A stretch of DNA of 64,000 nt from CAMAVH01 sp046297835 (GTDB lineage: Bacteria; Pseudomonadota; Alphaproteobacteria; SMXQ01), in the NCBI GenBank assembly GCA_046297835.1, contig JBKBHI010000006.1, forward strand, positions 1-64,000, read 5' to 3'. Shown here piece by piece: positions 8,270-18,459 of this stretch. Every line of letters starts with the position of its first letter. Position 1 is the stretch's first letter. The notes under the pieces were generated by a model. That model was given only the letters and a program-made list of their open reading frames with translations, was not told the DNA's origin and searched no databases. The position numbers and the translations under genes were made by a program.

Positions 8270-10236
8270 GCGCGCCACCGTTCGTGCCAGGCCTGGAACA
8301 TCAGAACGACCCAGAGGTCGTATTGCCAATCGCGCTTGCCGGACAGGTGCTCCTGCCATTTGCGCCGGATCGGCGCGGGCTCGAGGATGCCTTCGCGCTT
8401 CAGGCGTTTCTCGTCGAGCAGGCTTTCCGCCCACTCGCGCAAGGGGCCGCGCAGCCAGCTGTCGATCGGCACGCCGAAGCCCATCTTCGGCCGTTCGACG
8501 AGCGCGGCCGGCACATAGCGATAGAGCACCTGGCGCAACAGCCATTTGGCCTTGCCCTGGCGCAGCTTGAGGCCGGCGGGCAGGTTCCAGGCATGGGCGA
8601 CGACGCGATGGTCGAGCAACGGCACGCGCGCTTCAAGGCTCACGGCCATGCTGGCTCGATCGACTTTGGTCAGGATGTCGTCGGGCAGGTAGGTGACGCT
8701 GTCGAGATACTGCATCCGCGCGGTGAAGTCGGGAATGTCGGCGGCCAGCGTCTCGTCCCACAGCGCGCCGTAGGGCGCGCCCGGCTCAGCGAGCAATTCT
8801 TCCGGCGCGTGCCAATAGCCGACGAGGCGGCGATAGACCGCGTCGGCGTCGGGTTGCGTCATGAGGCCGGCGAGCTTGTGCGCCTTGTGGCCGGCCATGC
8901 GCGGCCGGCGCTTTTCGGGAAGCAGCCCGGCAAGCGAGTCCCAGCCGCCGGTCGAGACGCTGGCGACGGCGGAGGCCGCGAGCCGACGTAGCGGCAGCGG
9001 CACGCCGTCGGTCCAGCGCTTGAGGCCGCCGGCCCAGCCGTAGCGCGAATAGCCGGCGAACAATTCGTCGCCGCCGTCGCCCGATAGCGCCACGGTGACG
9101 TGCCGGCGCGTCATTTCGGACACGAGATACGTCGGGATCTGCGACGCATCGGCGAACGGCTCGTCGAACATGTCCGGCAGCCGCGGGATGACGTCGAGCG
9201 CCTGGCGCGGATCGACATAAAGCTCGGTATGTTCGGTGCCGAGATGCGCCGCCACCTGCTTGGCATGCGCCGCCTCGTTGTAGCCTTCCTCATGAAAGCC
9301 GATGGTGAAGGTTTTGACCGGCCGGTCCGACTGGGCCTGCATCAAAGCGACGACGGTCGAAGAATCGATGCCGCCGGAGAGAAACGCGCCGAGCGGCACG
9401 TCGGCGATCATGCGCAGCTGCACCGCGTCGCGCAGCAGCTTGTCGAGTTCCTCGATGGCGGCGACATCATCGATCTGCCGTCCGGCGGCGGCGCGCTGGC
9501 CGTCGGCCGCGATCGCGCGCAAATCCCAATAGGCCGAGATGGCCGGCTCGCCGCCCGCCGCGAGCGTGGCGGCGTCGATGGTCAGCGTATGGCCCGGCGG
9601 CAATTTCCGCGCGTCGCGATAGATGCTGCGCGGGCCGGGCACGTAGGCTTGGCGCAGATAGCCGGCGAGCGCGGTCTTGTCGATCTCGGCGCTGAAGCCG
9701 GGATGGGCGCGCAGGGCTTTCAGTTCGGAGGCGAACAGGAATTGGCCGCCGGCCCGCGCCCAATAGAGCGGCTTGATGCCGAGCCGGTCGCGCGCCAGGG
9801 TCAGGCGCTTGCCGCCGGCGTGCCAGAAGGCGAAAGCGAACATGCCGACGAGGCGTTCGAGAGTCTTGTCGACGCCGAAGCGGAGGCAAGCTTGCAGCAG
9901 CACTTCGGTGTCGGAATGGCCGCGCCAGCCGCCTGCTGGCGTCGCGCCGAGGCTGTCGAGCTCGCGCCGGATCTCCTCGGCGTTGTAGATCTCGCCGTTG
10001 AAGACGATGGCGGATTTTCCGTCTTCGGCGCTCATCGGCTGATGGCCGGCGGGCGTCAGGTCGATGATGGCGAGGCGGCGGAATCCGAGGCCGATGCTGT
10101 CGGCCGCCGCGCTCCAGACGCCGCCGTCGTCCGGCCCGCGATGATGCAGCGTGCCGGCCATGCGCGCGGCGAAATCCTCCAGCGCGCCGCCGCCGAGGGT
10201 CTTGGAGCCGTCGAGCAAGCCGGCGATGCCGCACAT
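8266..10236 (-). CDS. asnB: Asparagine synthase (glutamine-hydrolysing)-like amidotransferase
   Basis: A 656-residue protein. Met-Cys2 starts an N-terminal glutaminase domain (MCGIAGLLDG, with HHRGPDDGG). Residues about 250-640 are an ATP-pyrophosphatase synthetase domain with PP-loop GAFLSGGIDSSTVVALM and later VALSGDGGDELFAGY. It converts Asp or a similar carboxylate into an amide using glutamine and ATP. Alphaproteobacterial exopolysaccharide loci often contain an AsnB paralogue (XrtA/PEP-CTERM-type amidotransferase), so the substrate here may be a carboxylated glycan or peptide rather than free aspartate. It is 3 bp after the first glycosyltransferase gene and overlaps the methyltransferase start. 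Confidence 0.88.
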   Translation of the reverse strand: MCGIAGLLDGSKTLGGGALEDFAARMAGTLHHRGPDDGGVWSAAADSIGLGFRRLAIIDLTPAGHQPMSAEDGKSAIVFNGEIYNAEEIRRELDSLGATPAGGWRGHSDTEVLLQACLRFGVDKTLERLVGMFAFAFWHAGGKRLTLARDRLGIKPLYWARAGGQFLFASELKALRAHPGFSAEIDKTALAGYLRQAYVPGPRSIYRDARKLPPGHTLTIDAATLAAGGEPAISAYWDLRAIAADGQRAAAGRQIDDVAAIEELDKLLRDAVQLRMIADVPLGAFLSGGIDSSTVVALMQAQSDRPVKTFTIGFHEEGYNEAAHAKQVAAHLGTEHTELYVDPRQALDVIPRLPDMFDEPFADASQIPTYLVSEMTRRHVTVALSGDGGDELFAGYSRYGWAGGLKRWTDGVPLPLRRLAASAVASVSTGGWDSLAGLLPEKRRPRMAGHKAHKLAGLMTQPDADAVYRRLVGYWHAPEELLAEPGAPYGALWDETLAADIPDFTARMQYLDSVTYLPDDILTKVDRASMAVSLEARVPLLDHRVVAHAWNLPAGLKLRQGKAKWLLRQVLYRYVPAALVERPKMGFGVPIDSWLRGPLREWAESLLDEKRLKREGILEPAPIRRKWQEHLSGKRDWQYDLWVVLMFQAWHERWRA

Positions 10237-10239
10237 GGC

Positions 10240-11445
10240 TCAGGCCCTCGCCGTCGCGGCGGCGGCTTTGGCCGCCAGCGTGTCGCGATAGAGCGCGAGA
10301 TAGCGCCGGGCGATCACGCCGATCTCGAAACGTTCGGCGACGCGCGCGCGCGCTTCGGCGCCGAGCGCGGCGCGCGCGTCGGCCGGCAGGCGCAGCAGAT
10401 CGACGATGGCGTCGGCGAGCGCGGCGGGATCGCGCGGCCCGACGACGCGGCCGGCCTGGCCGACGATCATGCGCGAATCGCCGACGTCGGTGGCGACGCA
10501 GGGCACGCCGCAGGCCATGGCCTCGCCGAGCACGTTGGGAAAGCCCTCGCCGAAGGCGGAGGACGACACGGCGATATCGAGGGCGGCGGTCACGGCCGGC
10601 ATGTCGGCGCGCGCGCCGAGCAGGCGGCAGCGCGTCCCGAGGTCGAAATCGTCGATCCAGCCGGCGAGCTGGCGATTGGCGGCATCGACGCCGCCGCCGC
10701 ACAGCAGGAAATGCGCATCGGGGACGGCGCGGCGCGCCTGGGCGGCGGCGGCGAGGAATCCGCGATGGTCTTTCTGCGAATCGAATCGCGCGATCAGGCC
10801 GACGAGCGGCGCGGCGTCGGGCAGGTTCAGCTCGCGCCGCAACGCCGCGCGCGCCGCCGCGTCGGGCTTGAATTCGCCCAGATCGAAGCCGTTGGGAATG
10901 ACCACCATGCGCGCCGGATCGTAGCCGATGCGCTCGTGCGCGACGCGCGCGACCTCCGAGCAACAGAGGATCGTGTCGCTCAAGGCGCGCGACAGCAGCC
11001 CGCCCAGTTTGGCGACGCGGATCGTGGCGGGCTTGCTGATCTTGGGATCGAGATCGCTCTGGCGGATGCCCCAGATCACCGGGGGCGCGCGAAAGCCGAG
11101 CGCGGCGAGGCCGGCGACCAGGTTGGCGTGATACATCCAGGCTTGCACGAGGTCGGGTCGTTCCGCGCGGATCAGCCGGCGCAGCCGCAGGAAACCGGCG
11201 GCGAGGGCAGGCAGTCTGGCGAAGCCCGGCCGGTTCATGCCGAGCTGGACGACGGGCACGCCGAGGGCGGCGATGCGGTCGGCCAGCGGGCCGCCGCCGG
11301 TGAGCGAGACGACGACATGGCGGGTCTCGTCGGCGGGCAGGTTCGCCAGCAATTTGACGAGCATCATCTCCGCCCCGCCGGTGCTGAGGCCGGTGATGAC
11401 ATGGAGAATTTTCAGCGGAACGGGAGAGGGCGCGTCGGCGTCCAT
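10240..11445 (-). CDS. Glycosyltransferase family 4
   Basis: A 401-residue GT-B enzyme. The N-terminus has KILHVITGLSTGGAEMMLVK, the standard acceptor-side signature. The C-terminal half has VIPNGFDLGEFKPD, LIARFDSQKDHRGFLAA and the E-x7-E region SAFGEGFPNVLGEAMACGVP. It is the first gene of the nine-gene minus-strand run leading to the ABC importer. Together with the amidotransferase, methyltransferase and second transferase it suggests assembly of a surface oligosaccharide. The start ATG lies about 120 bp from the next gene, where the operon promoter is expected. Confidence 0.88.
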   Translation of the reverse strand: MDADAPSPVPLKILHVITGLSTGGAEMMLVKLLANLPADETRHVVVSLTGGGPLADRIAALGVPVVQLGMNRPGFARLPALAAGFLRLRRLIRAERPDLVQAWMYHANLVAGLAALGFRAPPVIWGIRQSDLDPKISKPATIRVAKLGGLLSRALSDTILCCSEVARVAHERIGYDPARMVVIPNGFDLGEFKPDAAARAALRRELNLPDAAPLVGLIARFDSQKDHRGFLAAAAQARRAVPDAHFLLCGGGVDAANRQLAGWIDDFDLGTRCRLLGARADMPAVTAALDIAVSSSAFGEGFPNVLGEAMACGVPCVATDVGDSRMIVGQAGRVVGPRDPAALADAIVDLLRLPADARAALGAEARARVAERFEIGVIARRYLALYRDTLAAKAAAATARA

Positions 11446-11542
11446 CGCAGCCTGTCAAATTGGCTTTGGCGACGCGGTAGAAAGGCGTCGGCGCCGGAAA
11501 TCTAGTTCCGACTAAATTACTGTCTTAGAAGGGTTTTTGCAA

Positions 11543-11558
11543 GGCGCGCCGGCGCGCC
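11543..11558 (-). terminator. GC-rich palindrome after hypothetical gene
   Basis: A perfect 16-bp palindrome, GGCGCGCCGGCGCGCC, starts directly after the stop codon of the minus-strand hypothetical gene. It could form a very stable RNA hairpin. It is not followed by a T-run on the minus strand, so an intrinsic terminator is only one possibility. The remaining bases to 11446 hold no evident gene and probably carry the promoter of the glycan operon. Confidence 0.35.
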
Positions 11559-11942
11559 TCAGACCGTCAGGTCGATCCCGAGATCGCCGCGCCGATACTG
11601 GTCCGGCGCGCCTTGCGCGAGGCGGTAGGCTTCGACGCCGCGGTGCTGGAGCGCCGCTGGGGCGGCCGCAGGCATGCCGTCTTGGGCGTAGCGATGAGCG
11701 GCGAAGGCCGCGCCGGCAAGGTCCGTGTCGAACGGATCGATCTGCGCCGGACGGGCGGGGGCCTCGCTCCACGAGGCGTCGATCCAGGCGTCGGCGCGGC
11801 CGCTGTCGGCGCGGCGGTCGTCACGCGCGATGGGCGTGATGGGCGCGACCGGACCTTTGAGATCGAGCGCGCGCGCGGCGGCCGGCGACATCGCCGAGCC
11901 CGCCATCCCATAAGGGATCATGTTCGAAGCGCCGATCTGCAC
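11559..11942 (-). CDS. Hypothetical protein, about 127 aa
   Basis: A 127-residue frame with a GTG at 11942 preceded by GGACCTCCA. An alternative ATG lies eight codons in. The protein is alanine-rich, with no signal peptide and no membrane span. Its end (G-V-E-A-Y-R-L-A-Q-G-A-P-D-Q-Y) resembles short conserved alphaproteobacterial proteins of unknown function. Codon third positions look coding, and it is bounded by a hairpin downstream and an AT-rich divergent promoter region upstream. No function is proposed. Confidence 0.5.
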   Translation of the reverse strand: MQIGASNMIPYGMAGSAMSPAAARALDLKGPVAPITPIARDDRRADSGRADAWIDASWSEAPARPAQIDPFDTDLAGAAFAAHRYAQDGMPAAAPAALQHRGVEAYRLAQGAPDQYRRGDLGIDLTV

Positions 11943-12232
11943 GTCTGGAGGTCCTGCGGGTTTAGCTAAAATTTTATCCGCTTTTTCGACTTCTAGCCTT
12001 GGCCAAAAGGAAAATCAACGGAAAAAACGTAGTATTTACAATATGTTAAAAGATGTAGCCGGGGCAGAAATTAACCAAGCAGCGGCGGATTCCATTGCCT
12101 GATCAATGTGTTCGCCGGCGGCGTTTTGCGCGGCGCAGCGTTCGTTTCGCACTCGCCGACTGCGCCCGGTCCACCGGCAGTGTAATGTTGAACGATAACA
12201 AACACCTTCGAGTTCAAATGGGGAGCCGAGCC
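11943..12232. promoter_or_regulatory. Divergent intergenic region with AT-rich block and inverted repeat
   Basis: This 290-bp stretch separates the minus-strand hypothetical gene from the aminotransferase. The part 11960-12060 is clearly AT-richer than the flanks. Just upstream of the aminotransferase start, TTGAAC (12188-12193) and GTTCAA (12212-12217) form a spaced inverted repeat of a kind bound by dimeric regulators, but no regulator gene is adjacent. No convincing gene was found in it. Confidence 0.4.
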
Positions 12233-13660
12233 ATGACCGGCGGCAAAACGCGCCAGCCCGCGACCACGAAAAACGCGACCTCGTCCCACAAAACAGCCCG
12301 GACGCAGACGATGCCGGCCCAAGCCAAGCGCCAGTCGAGCCAGAGCGCGCCGGCGCGCAACGATCTTGAGGCCTATTGGGTGCCGTTCACGCCCAACCGC
12401 CAGTTCAAAGCGGCGCCGCGGCTGATCGCCAAGGCCAAGGACATGCATTACGAGCTGACCGACGGCCGCAAGCTGCTCGACGGCAGCGCCGGCCTGTGGT
12501 GCGTCAATGCCGGCCATTGCCGCGACGAGATCGCCGACGCGATCGCCGAACAGGCGCGCGAGATGGATTACGCCACCGCGTTTCAGATGAGCCACCCGAA
12601 AGCGTTCGAGCTGGCGAGCCGGCTCGCCGGCATGGCGCCGGGCGACCTCGACCATGTGTTCTTCACCAACTCGGGCTCCGAATCGGTCGAGACGGCGCTG
12701 AAAATCGCGCTGGCCTACCACAAGCTGCGCGGCGAAGGCTCGCGCACGCGCTTCATCGGCCGCGAGCGCGGCTATCACGGCGTCAATTTCGGCGGCATCT
12801 CGGTCGGCGGCATCGTCGGCAACCGCAAGCAGTTCGGCAACATGCTGACCGGCGTCGATCATCTGCCGCACACGCATAATCTCGAACACAACGCCTTTTC
12901 GCGCGGCCAGCCGGCGTGGGGCGCGCATCTCGCCGACAATCTCGAAAGCCTGGTGACGCTGCACGACGCCTCGACCATCGCCGCCGTCATCGTCGAGCCG
13001 ATGGCCGGCTCGACCGGCGTGCTGGTGCCGCCGCAGGGCTATCTCGAAAAGCTGCGCAGCATTTGCGACAAGCACGGCATCCTGTTGATTTTTGACGAGG
13101 TCATCACCGGCTTCGGCCGCCTCGGCGCGCCCTTCGCCGCCGATTATTTCGGCGTCATCCCCGATCTGATGACGATCGCCAAGGGCGTCACCAACGGCGC
13201 GGTGCCGATGGGCGGCGTGATGGTGCGCAAGGGCGTCTACGACGCTTTCATGAACGGGCCGGAGAACGTCATCGAGCTGTTCCACGGCTATACCTATTCT
13301 GGCCATCCCCTCGCCTGCGCTGCGGCGCTCGCCACGCTCGACATCTACGAGCGCGAGAACCTGTTCCAGCGCGCCGCCGATCTCTCGGGGACGTGGGAGG
13401 AAGCCGCGCACGGCCTCAAAGGATTGCCGGGCGTCATCGACATCCGCAACATCGGCCTGGTCGCCGGCATCGAGCTGGCGCCGCGCGCCGGCGCGCCGGG
13501 GGCGCGCGCCTACGAGGTCTTCCTCGAATGCCAGAAGCGGGGCCTGCTGATCCGCGTCACCGGCGACATCATCGCGCTATCGCCGCCGCTGATCATCGCT
13601 GAGGCGCAAATCGGCGAACTCTTCGGCATTCTCGCCGAGGCTTTGCGCGCGGTTCCCTGA
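12233..13660 (+). CDS. Omega-amino acid:pyruvate aminotransferase
   Basis: A 475-residue class III PLP-dependent aminotransferase. After a 50-residue Ser/Thr/Lys-rich tail, homology starts at ARNDLEAYWVPFTPNRQFKA, the signature opening of omega-amino acid (beta-alanine):pyruvate transaminases. It contains FFTNSGSESVETALKIAL, the cofactor aspartate in LLIFDEVITGFGRLG and the Schiff-base lysine in LMTIAKGVTNGAVPMGG. ATG at 12233 is preceded by GGGAG seven bases upstream, which decides the start. It probably converts beta-alanine or related amines to aldehyde acids with alanine as product. The tail is about 30 residues longer than usual. Confidence 0.88.
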   Translation: MTGGKTRQPATTKNATSSHKTARTQTMPAQAKRQSSQSAPARNDLEAYWVPFTPNRQFKAAPRLIAKAKDMHYELTDGRKLLDGSAGLWCVNAGHCRDEIADAIAEQAREMDYATAFQMSHPKAFELASRLAGMAPGDLDHVFFTNSGSESVETALKIALAYHKLRGEGSRTRFIGRERGYHGVNFGGISVGGIVGNRKQFGNMLTGVDHLPHTHNLEHNAFSRGQPAWGAHLADNLESLVTLHDASTIAAVIVEPMAGSTGVLVPPQGYLEKLRSICDKHGILLIFDEVITGFGRLGAPFAADYFGVIPDLMTIAKGVTNGAVPMGGVMVRKGVYDAFMNGPENVIELFHGYTYSGHPLACAAALATLDIYERENLFQRAADLSGTWEEAAHGLKGLPGVIDIRNIGLVAGIELAPRAGAPGARAYEVFLECQKRGLLIRVTGDIIALSPPLIIAEAQIGELFGILAEALRAVP

Positions 13661-13675
13661 GCCGCCGCAAGCCCT

Positions 13676-13702
13676 TGATCGGTCGCGACAAACGGCCGAT
13701 CA
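13676..13702 (+). terminator. Possible terminator hairpin after the aminotransferase
   Basis: TGATCGG and CCGATCA form a 7-bp stem with a 13-base loop, followed within ten bases by TTTT. It lies 16 bp after the aminotransferase stop. The long loop and short T-run make this a weak candidate. Confidence 0.3.
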
Positions 13703-13794
13703 CCGGGATTTTAAGCAAGGCTTAAGCGGCGGCCGGCTAAAGTCCGCCGAACGGGCGCGCTGCGGCGCGTCCGGCCCCTTGCGGAGAATCGGCC

Positions 13795-15735
<1,941 letters not shown>

Positions 15736-15741
15736 ACCCGG

Positions 15742-16332
15742 TTATTTCTTGGCGGCGCGCAGCAGCTGGTCGAGCTGGCCCTGCAGCGCGTCGAGCTTGG
15801 CCTTGAGATCGCGGATCTCCGGCGATTCGCCGTCGGCCGCCGGCTCCGCGCCGGGACGCGGCGCGCCAGGGAAGGGCGCGAACATCTTCATGGCGTCCTC
15901 GAACATCGCCATGTTGCGCTTGCCCATCTCGTTGATCTTGTCGCCGAACGGAAACAGGCCGGTGAAGGTGTCTTCCATATAGCTGCGGATCTGCTGCTGG
16001 TTGCGCGAGAAGGATTCCATGCTGAGGTCGAGATAGCGCGGCACCAGCCCCTGCATGCCGTGGCCGTAAAGGCCGATCATCTGGCGCAGGAAGTTGATCG
16101 GCAGCAGGTTCTCGCCCTTGGCCTCCTCCTCGATGATGATCTGGGTCAGCACCTGGCGGGTGAGGTCCTCGTTGGTCTTGGCGTCGAGCACGACGAAATC
16201 GACGCCTTCCTTCACCATTTGCGCGAGATGCTCGAGCGTCACGTAGCTCGACGTCGCCGTGTTGTAGAGGCGGCGGTTGGCGTATTTCTTGATGGTGATG
16301 ACGGGTTTGTCCGTGCCGGGGGTGTCGGTCAT
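15742..16332 (-). CDS. phaR: Polyhydroxyalkanoate synthesis repressor PhaR
   Basis: A 196-residue regulator. The N-terminal PHB/PHA accumulation DNA-binding domain is unmistakable: ITIKKYANRRLYNTATSSYV, then LEHLAQMVKEGVDFVVLDAK. The middle contains the PHB accumulation region (LLPINFLRQMIGLYGHGMQG), and the C-terminus ends in a short coiled coil (RDLKAKLDALQGQLDQLLRA). PhaR represses phasin and PHB genes and is released by binding PHB granules. ATG at 16332 is chosen because conserved sequence begins ten residues later. It diverges from the PhaC-like gene. A TGC/GCA palindrome ATGCTGCAT at 16427-16435 could be a PhaR site. Confidence 0.92.
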   Translation of the reverse strand: MTDTPGTDKPVITIKKYANRRLYNTATSSYVTLEHLAQMVKEGVDFVVLDAKTNEDLTRQVLTQIIIEEEAKGENLLPINFLRQMIGLYGHGMQGLVPRYLDLSMESFSRNQQQIRSYMEDTFTGLFPFGDKINEMGKRNMAMFEDAMKMFAPFPGAPRPGAEPAADGESPEIRDLKAKLDALQGQLDQLLRAAKK

Positions 16333-16503
16333 GGGATCGTCCTCGAGGCGCTGGCGGGAAGCCGGGACCGGCGGGCGGCTCTGGCGGACGCTTTTCCCCG
16401 GTCGATAGGTCCACCATGGCGCGAAAATGCTGCATCGCGCAAGCCTTCGCTGCGGCGCGGCATCGCCCTGGCGAGGGGGCATAACCGCTGGTAACATTGG
16501 GCC

Positions 16504-16953
16504 ATGAGCGGCGAAAAGCGGGGCAAGCGCGGCGGAAAAGACGGCGAAGTCGGCGGATTCGACGCGTTCGCGAAGGCTTTGTTCGATCTTTGGGAGCGCC
16601 AGATCGCCCGCCAAGCCGCGCCCGACCTTCCCGCTTTGCCGCCCGGCGTCATCCCGGCCCAGGCGCTCGACGCCGTGAAGCTCTGGCTCCTCGCCGCCGC
16701 CGGCCATAGTCTGGCGGCCTTGTCCGCAGTTCCAGCCCCCGTCGCATCCCATGGTCAGCCGTCCGACAGCCAAACCTCGCAGTCCGCAGCCGCTGCGCCG
16801 CGGTCCGCGCCCGCTGGCGCTGCATCTGGCGAGCGCGGGGAGCGCCTGGGCGAGCCTGCGCGCCGCCCTGCCGCTGATCGCCGCCGACCGCTTTCCCTGG
16901 CCGGCGCCGCTCGCCGCCGCAGCGGCGGAACTGCGAAACGCTCTCGGCGCTGA
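16504..16953 (+). CDS. Hypothetical small protein upstream of PhaC-like gene
   Basis: A 149-residue frame. The first 80 residues look protein-like (FDAFAKALFDLWERQIARQA, then AVKLWLLAAAGHSLAALS), reminiscent of short helical phasin or PhaE-like segments but not confidently matched. The remaining residues overlap the PhaC-like gene in another frame and look like shadow sequence. Either the two genes overlap by 203 bp, or a frameshift near 16750 splits one longer PhaC-like protein with an N-terminal helical domain. The shortened N-terminus of the next gene makes the second option worth considering. Confidence 0.4.
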   Translation: MSGEKRGKRGGKDGEVGGFDAFAKALFDLWERQIARQAAPDLPALPPGVIPAQALDAVKLWLLAAAGHSLAALSAVPAPVASHGQPSDSQTSQSAAAAPRSAPAGAASGERGERLGEPARRPAADRRRPLSLAGAARRRSGGTAKRSRR

Positions 16954-18286
16954 ACCGCCGGAAGATTTCGCCGCGGCAATCGACCGCGAAGGCGAGCGGC
17001 GCTTCCTCGAATTCGCCGCCGGCGTCGCCGCCTATCGCGATCATCCCTATCGCCGCACGCTGAAAGAGCCGCCGACGCTCTGGCAAGAGGGCACGACGCG
17101 GCTGCTCGATTACGCCCCGCGCGGCGGCAGGCCCGTGCTGGTGGTGCCGTCGCTGGTCAATCGCGGCCATGTGCTCGATCTCACCGCCAAGACCAGCCTG
17201 CTGCGCTATCTAGCGCGGCGCGGCCATCGTCCGCTGCTGGTCGATTGGGGCGCGCCCGGCGCGGCGGAACGCAGGTTCGATCTCAGCGATTACATCGCCG
17301 GCCGCTTGTCGCGCGCGCTCGACGCCGCGACCGAAGCCGCTGGAGGCCCCGTGCCGGTCCCGATTCCGGTTGTGGGCTATTGCATGGGCGGCAATCTGGC
17401 GCTGGCCCTGGCGCAATTGCGCGAGCCGCACGTCGCCGGCCTCGCGCTGCTGGCGACGCCGTGGGATTTCCAGATCGACGGCCCGATCAAGACGCCGCTC
17501 GACGCCGCCAGCGCCGCCGCGCTGAGCGCGGCCTTCGCCGCGCTCGACGAGTTCCCGGTCGATCTGTTGCAGGCGATGTTCGCCAGCCTCGATCCCTTTC
17601 TGGTCGGGCGCAAATACCGCGCCTTCGCCCAAAGCCGGCAGGCCGGAGGCCCTGACGCGAAAGCGGGGGGCGAACTGTTCGTCGCGCTGGAAGATTGGGT
17701 CAACGACGGCGTGCCGCTCGCGGCCAAGGTGGCGGCCGAATGCCTGGTCGGCTGGTATGGTCAGAACGCGCCGGCGCGCGGGGCCTGGCGCGTCGCCGGC
17801 GAGACGGTGACGCCGGAACGCTGGCGCAAGCCGGCGCTGCTGCTGATGCCGCAGCACGACAAGATCGTGCCGCCGGCCTGTTCGGCGGCGCTCGCCGAGG
17901 CCATGCCGGGGGCGACGGCGATGCAGGTGGCGAGCGGCCATGTGGCGATGATCGTCGGCCGCCAGGCCGAGGCGCAGAGCTGGCGGCCGCTGGCCGACTG
18001 GCTCGATGGATTCGTCGCGGCGAAGCCGCGCGCGAAAAAGAGGCCGGCGAAGCCGCGCGCGAAAAAGAGGCCGGCGAAGCCGCGCGCGAAAAAGAGGCCG
18101 GCGAAGCCGCGCGCGAAAAAGACGTTGGCGAAGCCGCGCGCTGCGAAAAAATCGCTGGCGAAGACGCCGCCCGCGAAAAAACCCCTGACGAAAAAACCCA
18201 TCAAGAAAAAGCTATCGGCCAAAGTCAAGCGCGTCCCGGCGAAAAAATCCGCCAGGGCCAAGCGCGCGAAAAAGCGCCGCTCCTGA
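16751..18286 (+). CDS. PhaC-like alpha/beta hydrolase with Lys-rich repeat tail
   Basis: A 511-residue protein. Residues about 90-415 match class I PHA synthase-type alpha/beta hydrolases, with lipase box GYCMGG (Cys211), Asp370 in PQHDKIVPP and His397 in ASGHVAMIVG, the Cys-Asp-His triad of PHA synthases. The N-terminal region is about 100 residues shorter than a standard PhaC. From residue 424 the chain is a histone H1-like tail with AKPRAKKRP three times, a variant, and then Lys/Ala/Pro-rich sequence to the end. It lies between phaR and phaA, so it may polymerise hydroxyacyl-CoA, depolymerise PHB or bind granules. The tail could bind DNA. No clear ribosome site precedes ATG 16751. Confidence 0.75.
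   Translation: MVSRPTAKPRSPQPLRRGPRPLALHLASAGSAWASLRAALPLIAADRFPWPAPLAAAAAELRNALGAEPPEDFAAAIDREGERRFLEFAAGVAAYRDHPYRRTLKEPPTLWQEGTTRLLDYAPRGGRPVLVVPSLVNRGHVLDLTAKTSLLRYLARRGHRPLLVDWGAPGAAERRFDLSDYIAGRLSRALDAATEAAGGPVPVPIPVVGYCMGGNLALALAQLREPHVAGLALLATPWDFQIDGPIKTPLDAASAAALSAAFAALDEFPVDLLQAMFASLDPFLVGRKYRAFAQSRQAGGPDAKAGGELFVALEDWVNDGVPLAAKVAAECLVGWYGQNAPARGAWRVAGETVTPERWRKPALLLMPQHDKIVPPACSAALAEAMPGATAMQVASGHVAMIVGRQAEAQSWRPLADWLDGFVAAKPRAKKRPAKPRAKKRPAKPRAKKRPAKPRAKKTLAKPRAAKKSLAKTPPAKKPLTKKPIKKKLSAKVKRVPAKKSARAKRAKKRRS
18020..18127 (+). repeat. 27-bp in-frame tandem repeat, four copies
   Basis: Three identical 27-bp units (18020-18046, 18047-18073, 18074-18100) and a fourth differing near its end (18101-18127) encode the nine-residue repeat AKPRAKKRP. 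The near-perfect DNA identity indicates recent slippage or unequal crossover, so copy number probably varies between strains. Degenerate copies continue to about 18260. Confidence 0.9.
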
Positions 18287-18386
18287 TTCTCGCGCCGCAG
18301 CATGCTCATCGCTTAGGCAGCGTGGGAGCCATGCCCATGCGATTGTCACGTGCGCGTCATGAAGCCGCATCTGAAACCTGATTGTC

Positions 18387-18414
18387 TTGTGTCCATCGCG
18401 CGCTCTTCTAAACT
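18387..18414 (+). promoter_or_regulatory. Candidate sigma70 promoter of phaA
   Basis: TTGTGT (18387-18392), a 16-bp spacer and TAAACT (18409-18414) lie about 45 bp before the phaA start. The match is partial and unverified. The 173 bp between the PhaC-like gene and phaA hold no other evident feature, and they suggest phaA has its own promoter. Confidence 0.35.
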
Positions 18415-18459
18415 GGACGCTTCGTATCGCTTTGTCTCGCCGCACCCAGGAGGATTTTC

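Noticed and set aside
9100..11505. Long plus-strand frame of about 800 codons opposite asnB and a glycosyltransferase
   Set aside because: Antisense to two confident genes, arginine/aspartate-rich filler sequence.
12071..13411. Minus-strand frame opposite the aminotransferase
   Set aside because: Antisense to a conserved PLP enzyme. Its translation is His/Arg-rich filler.
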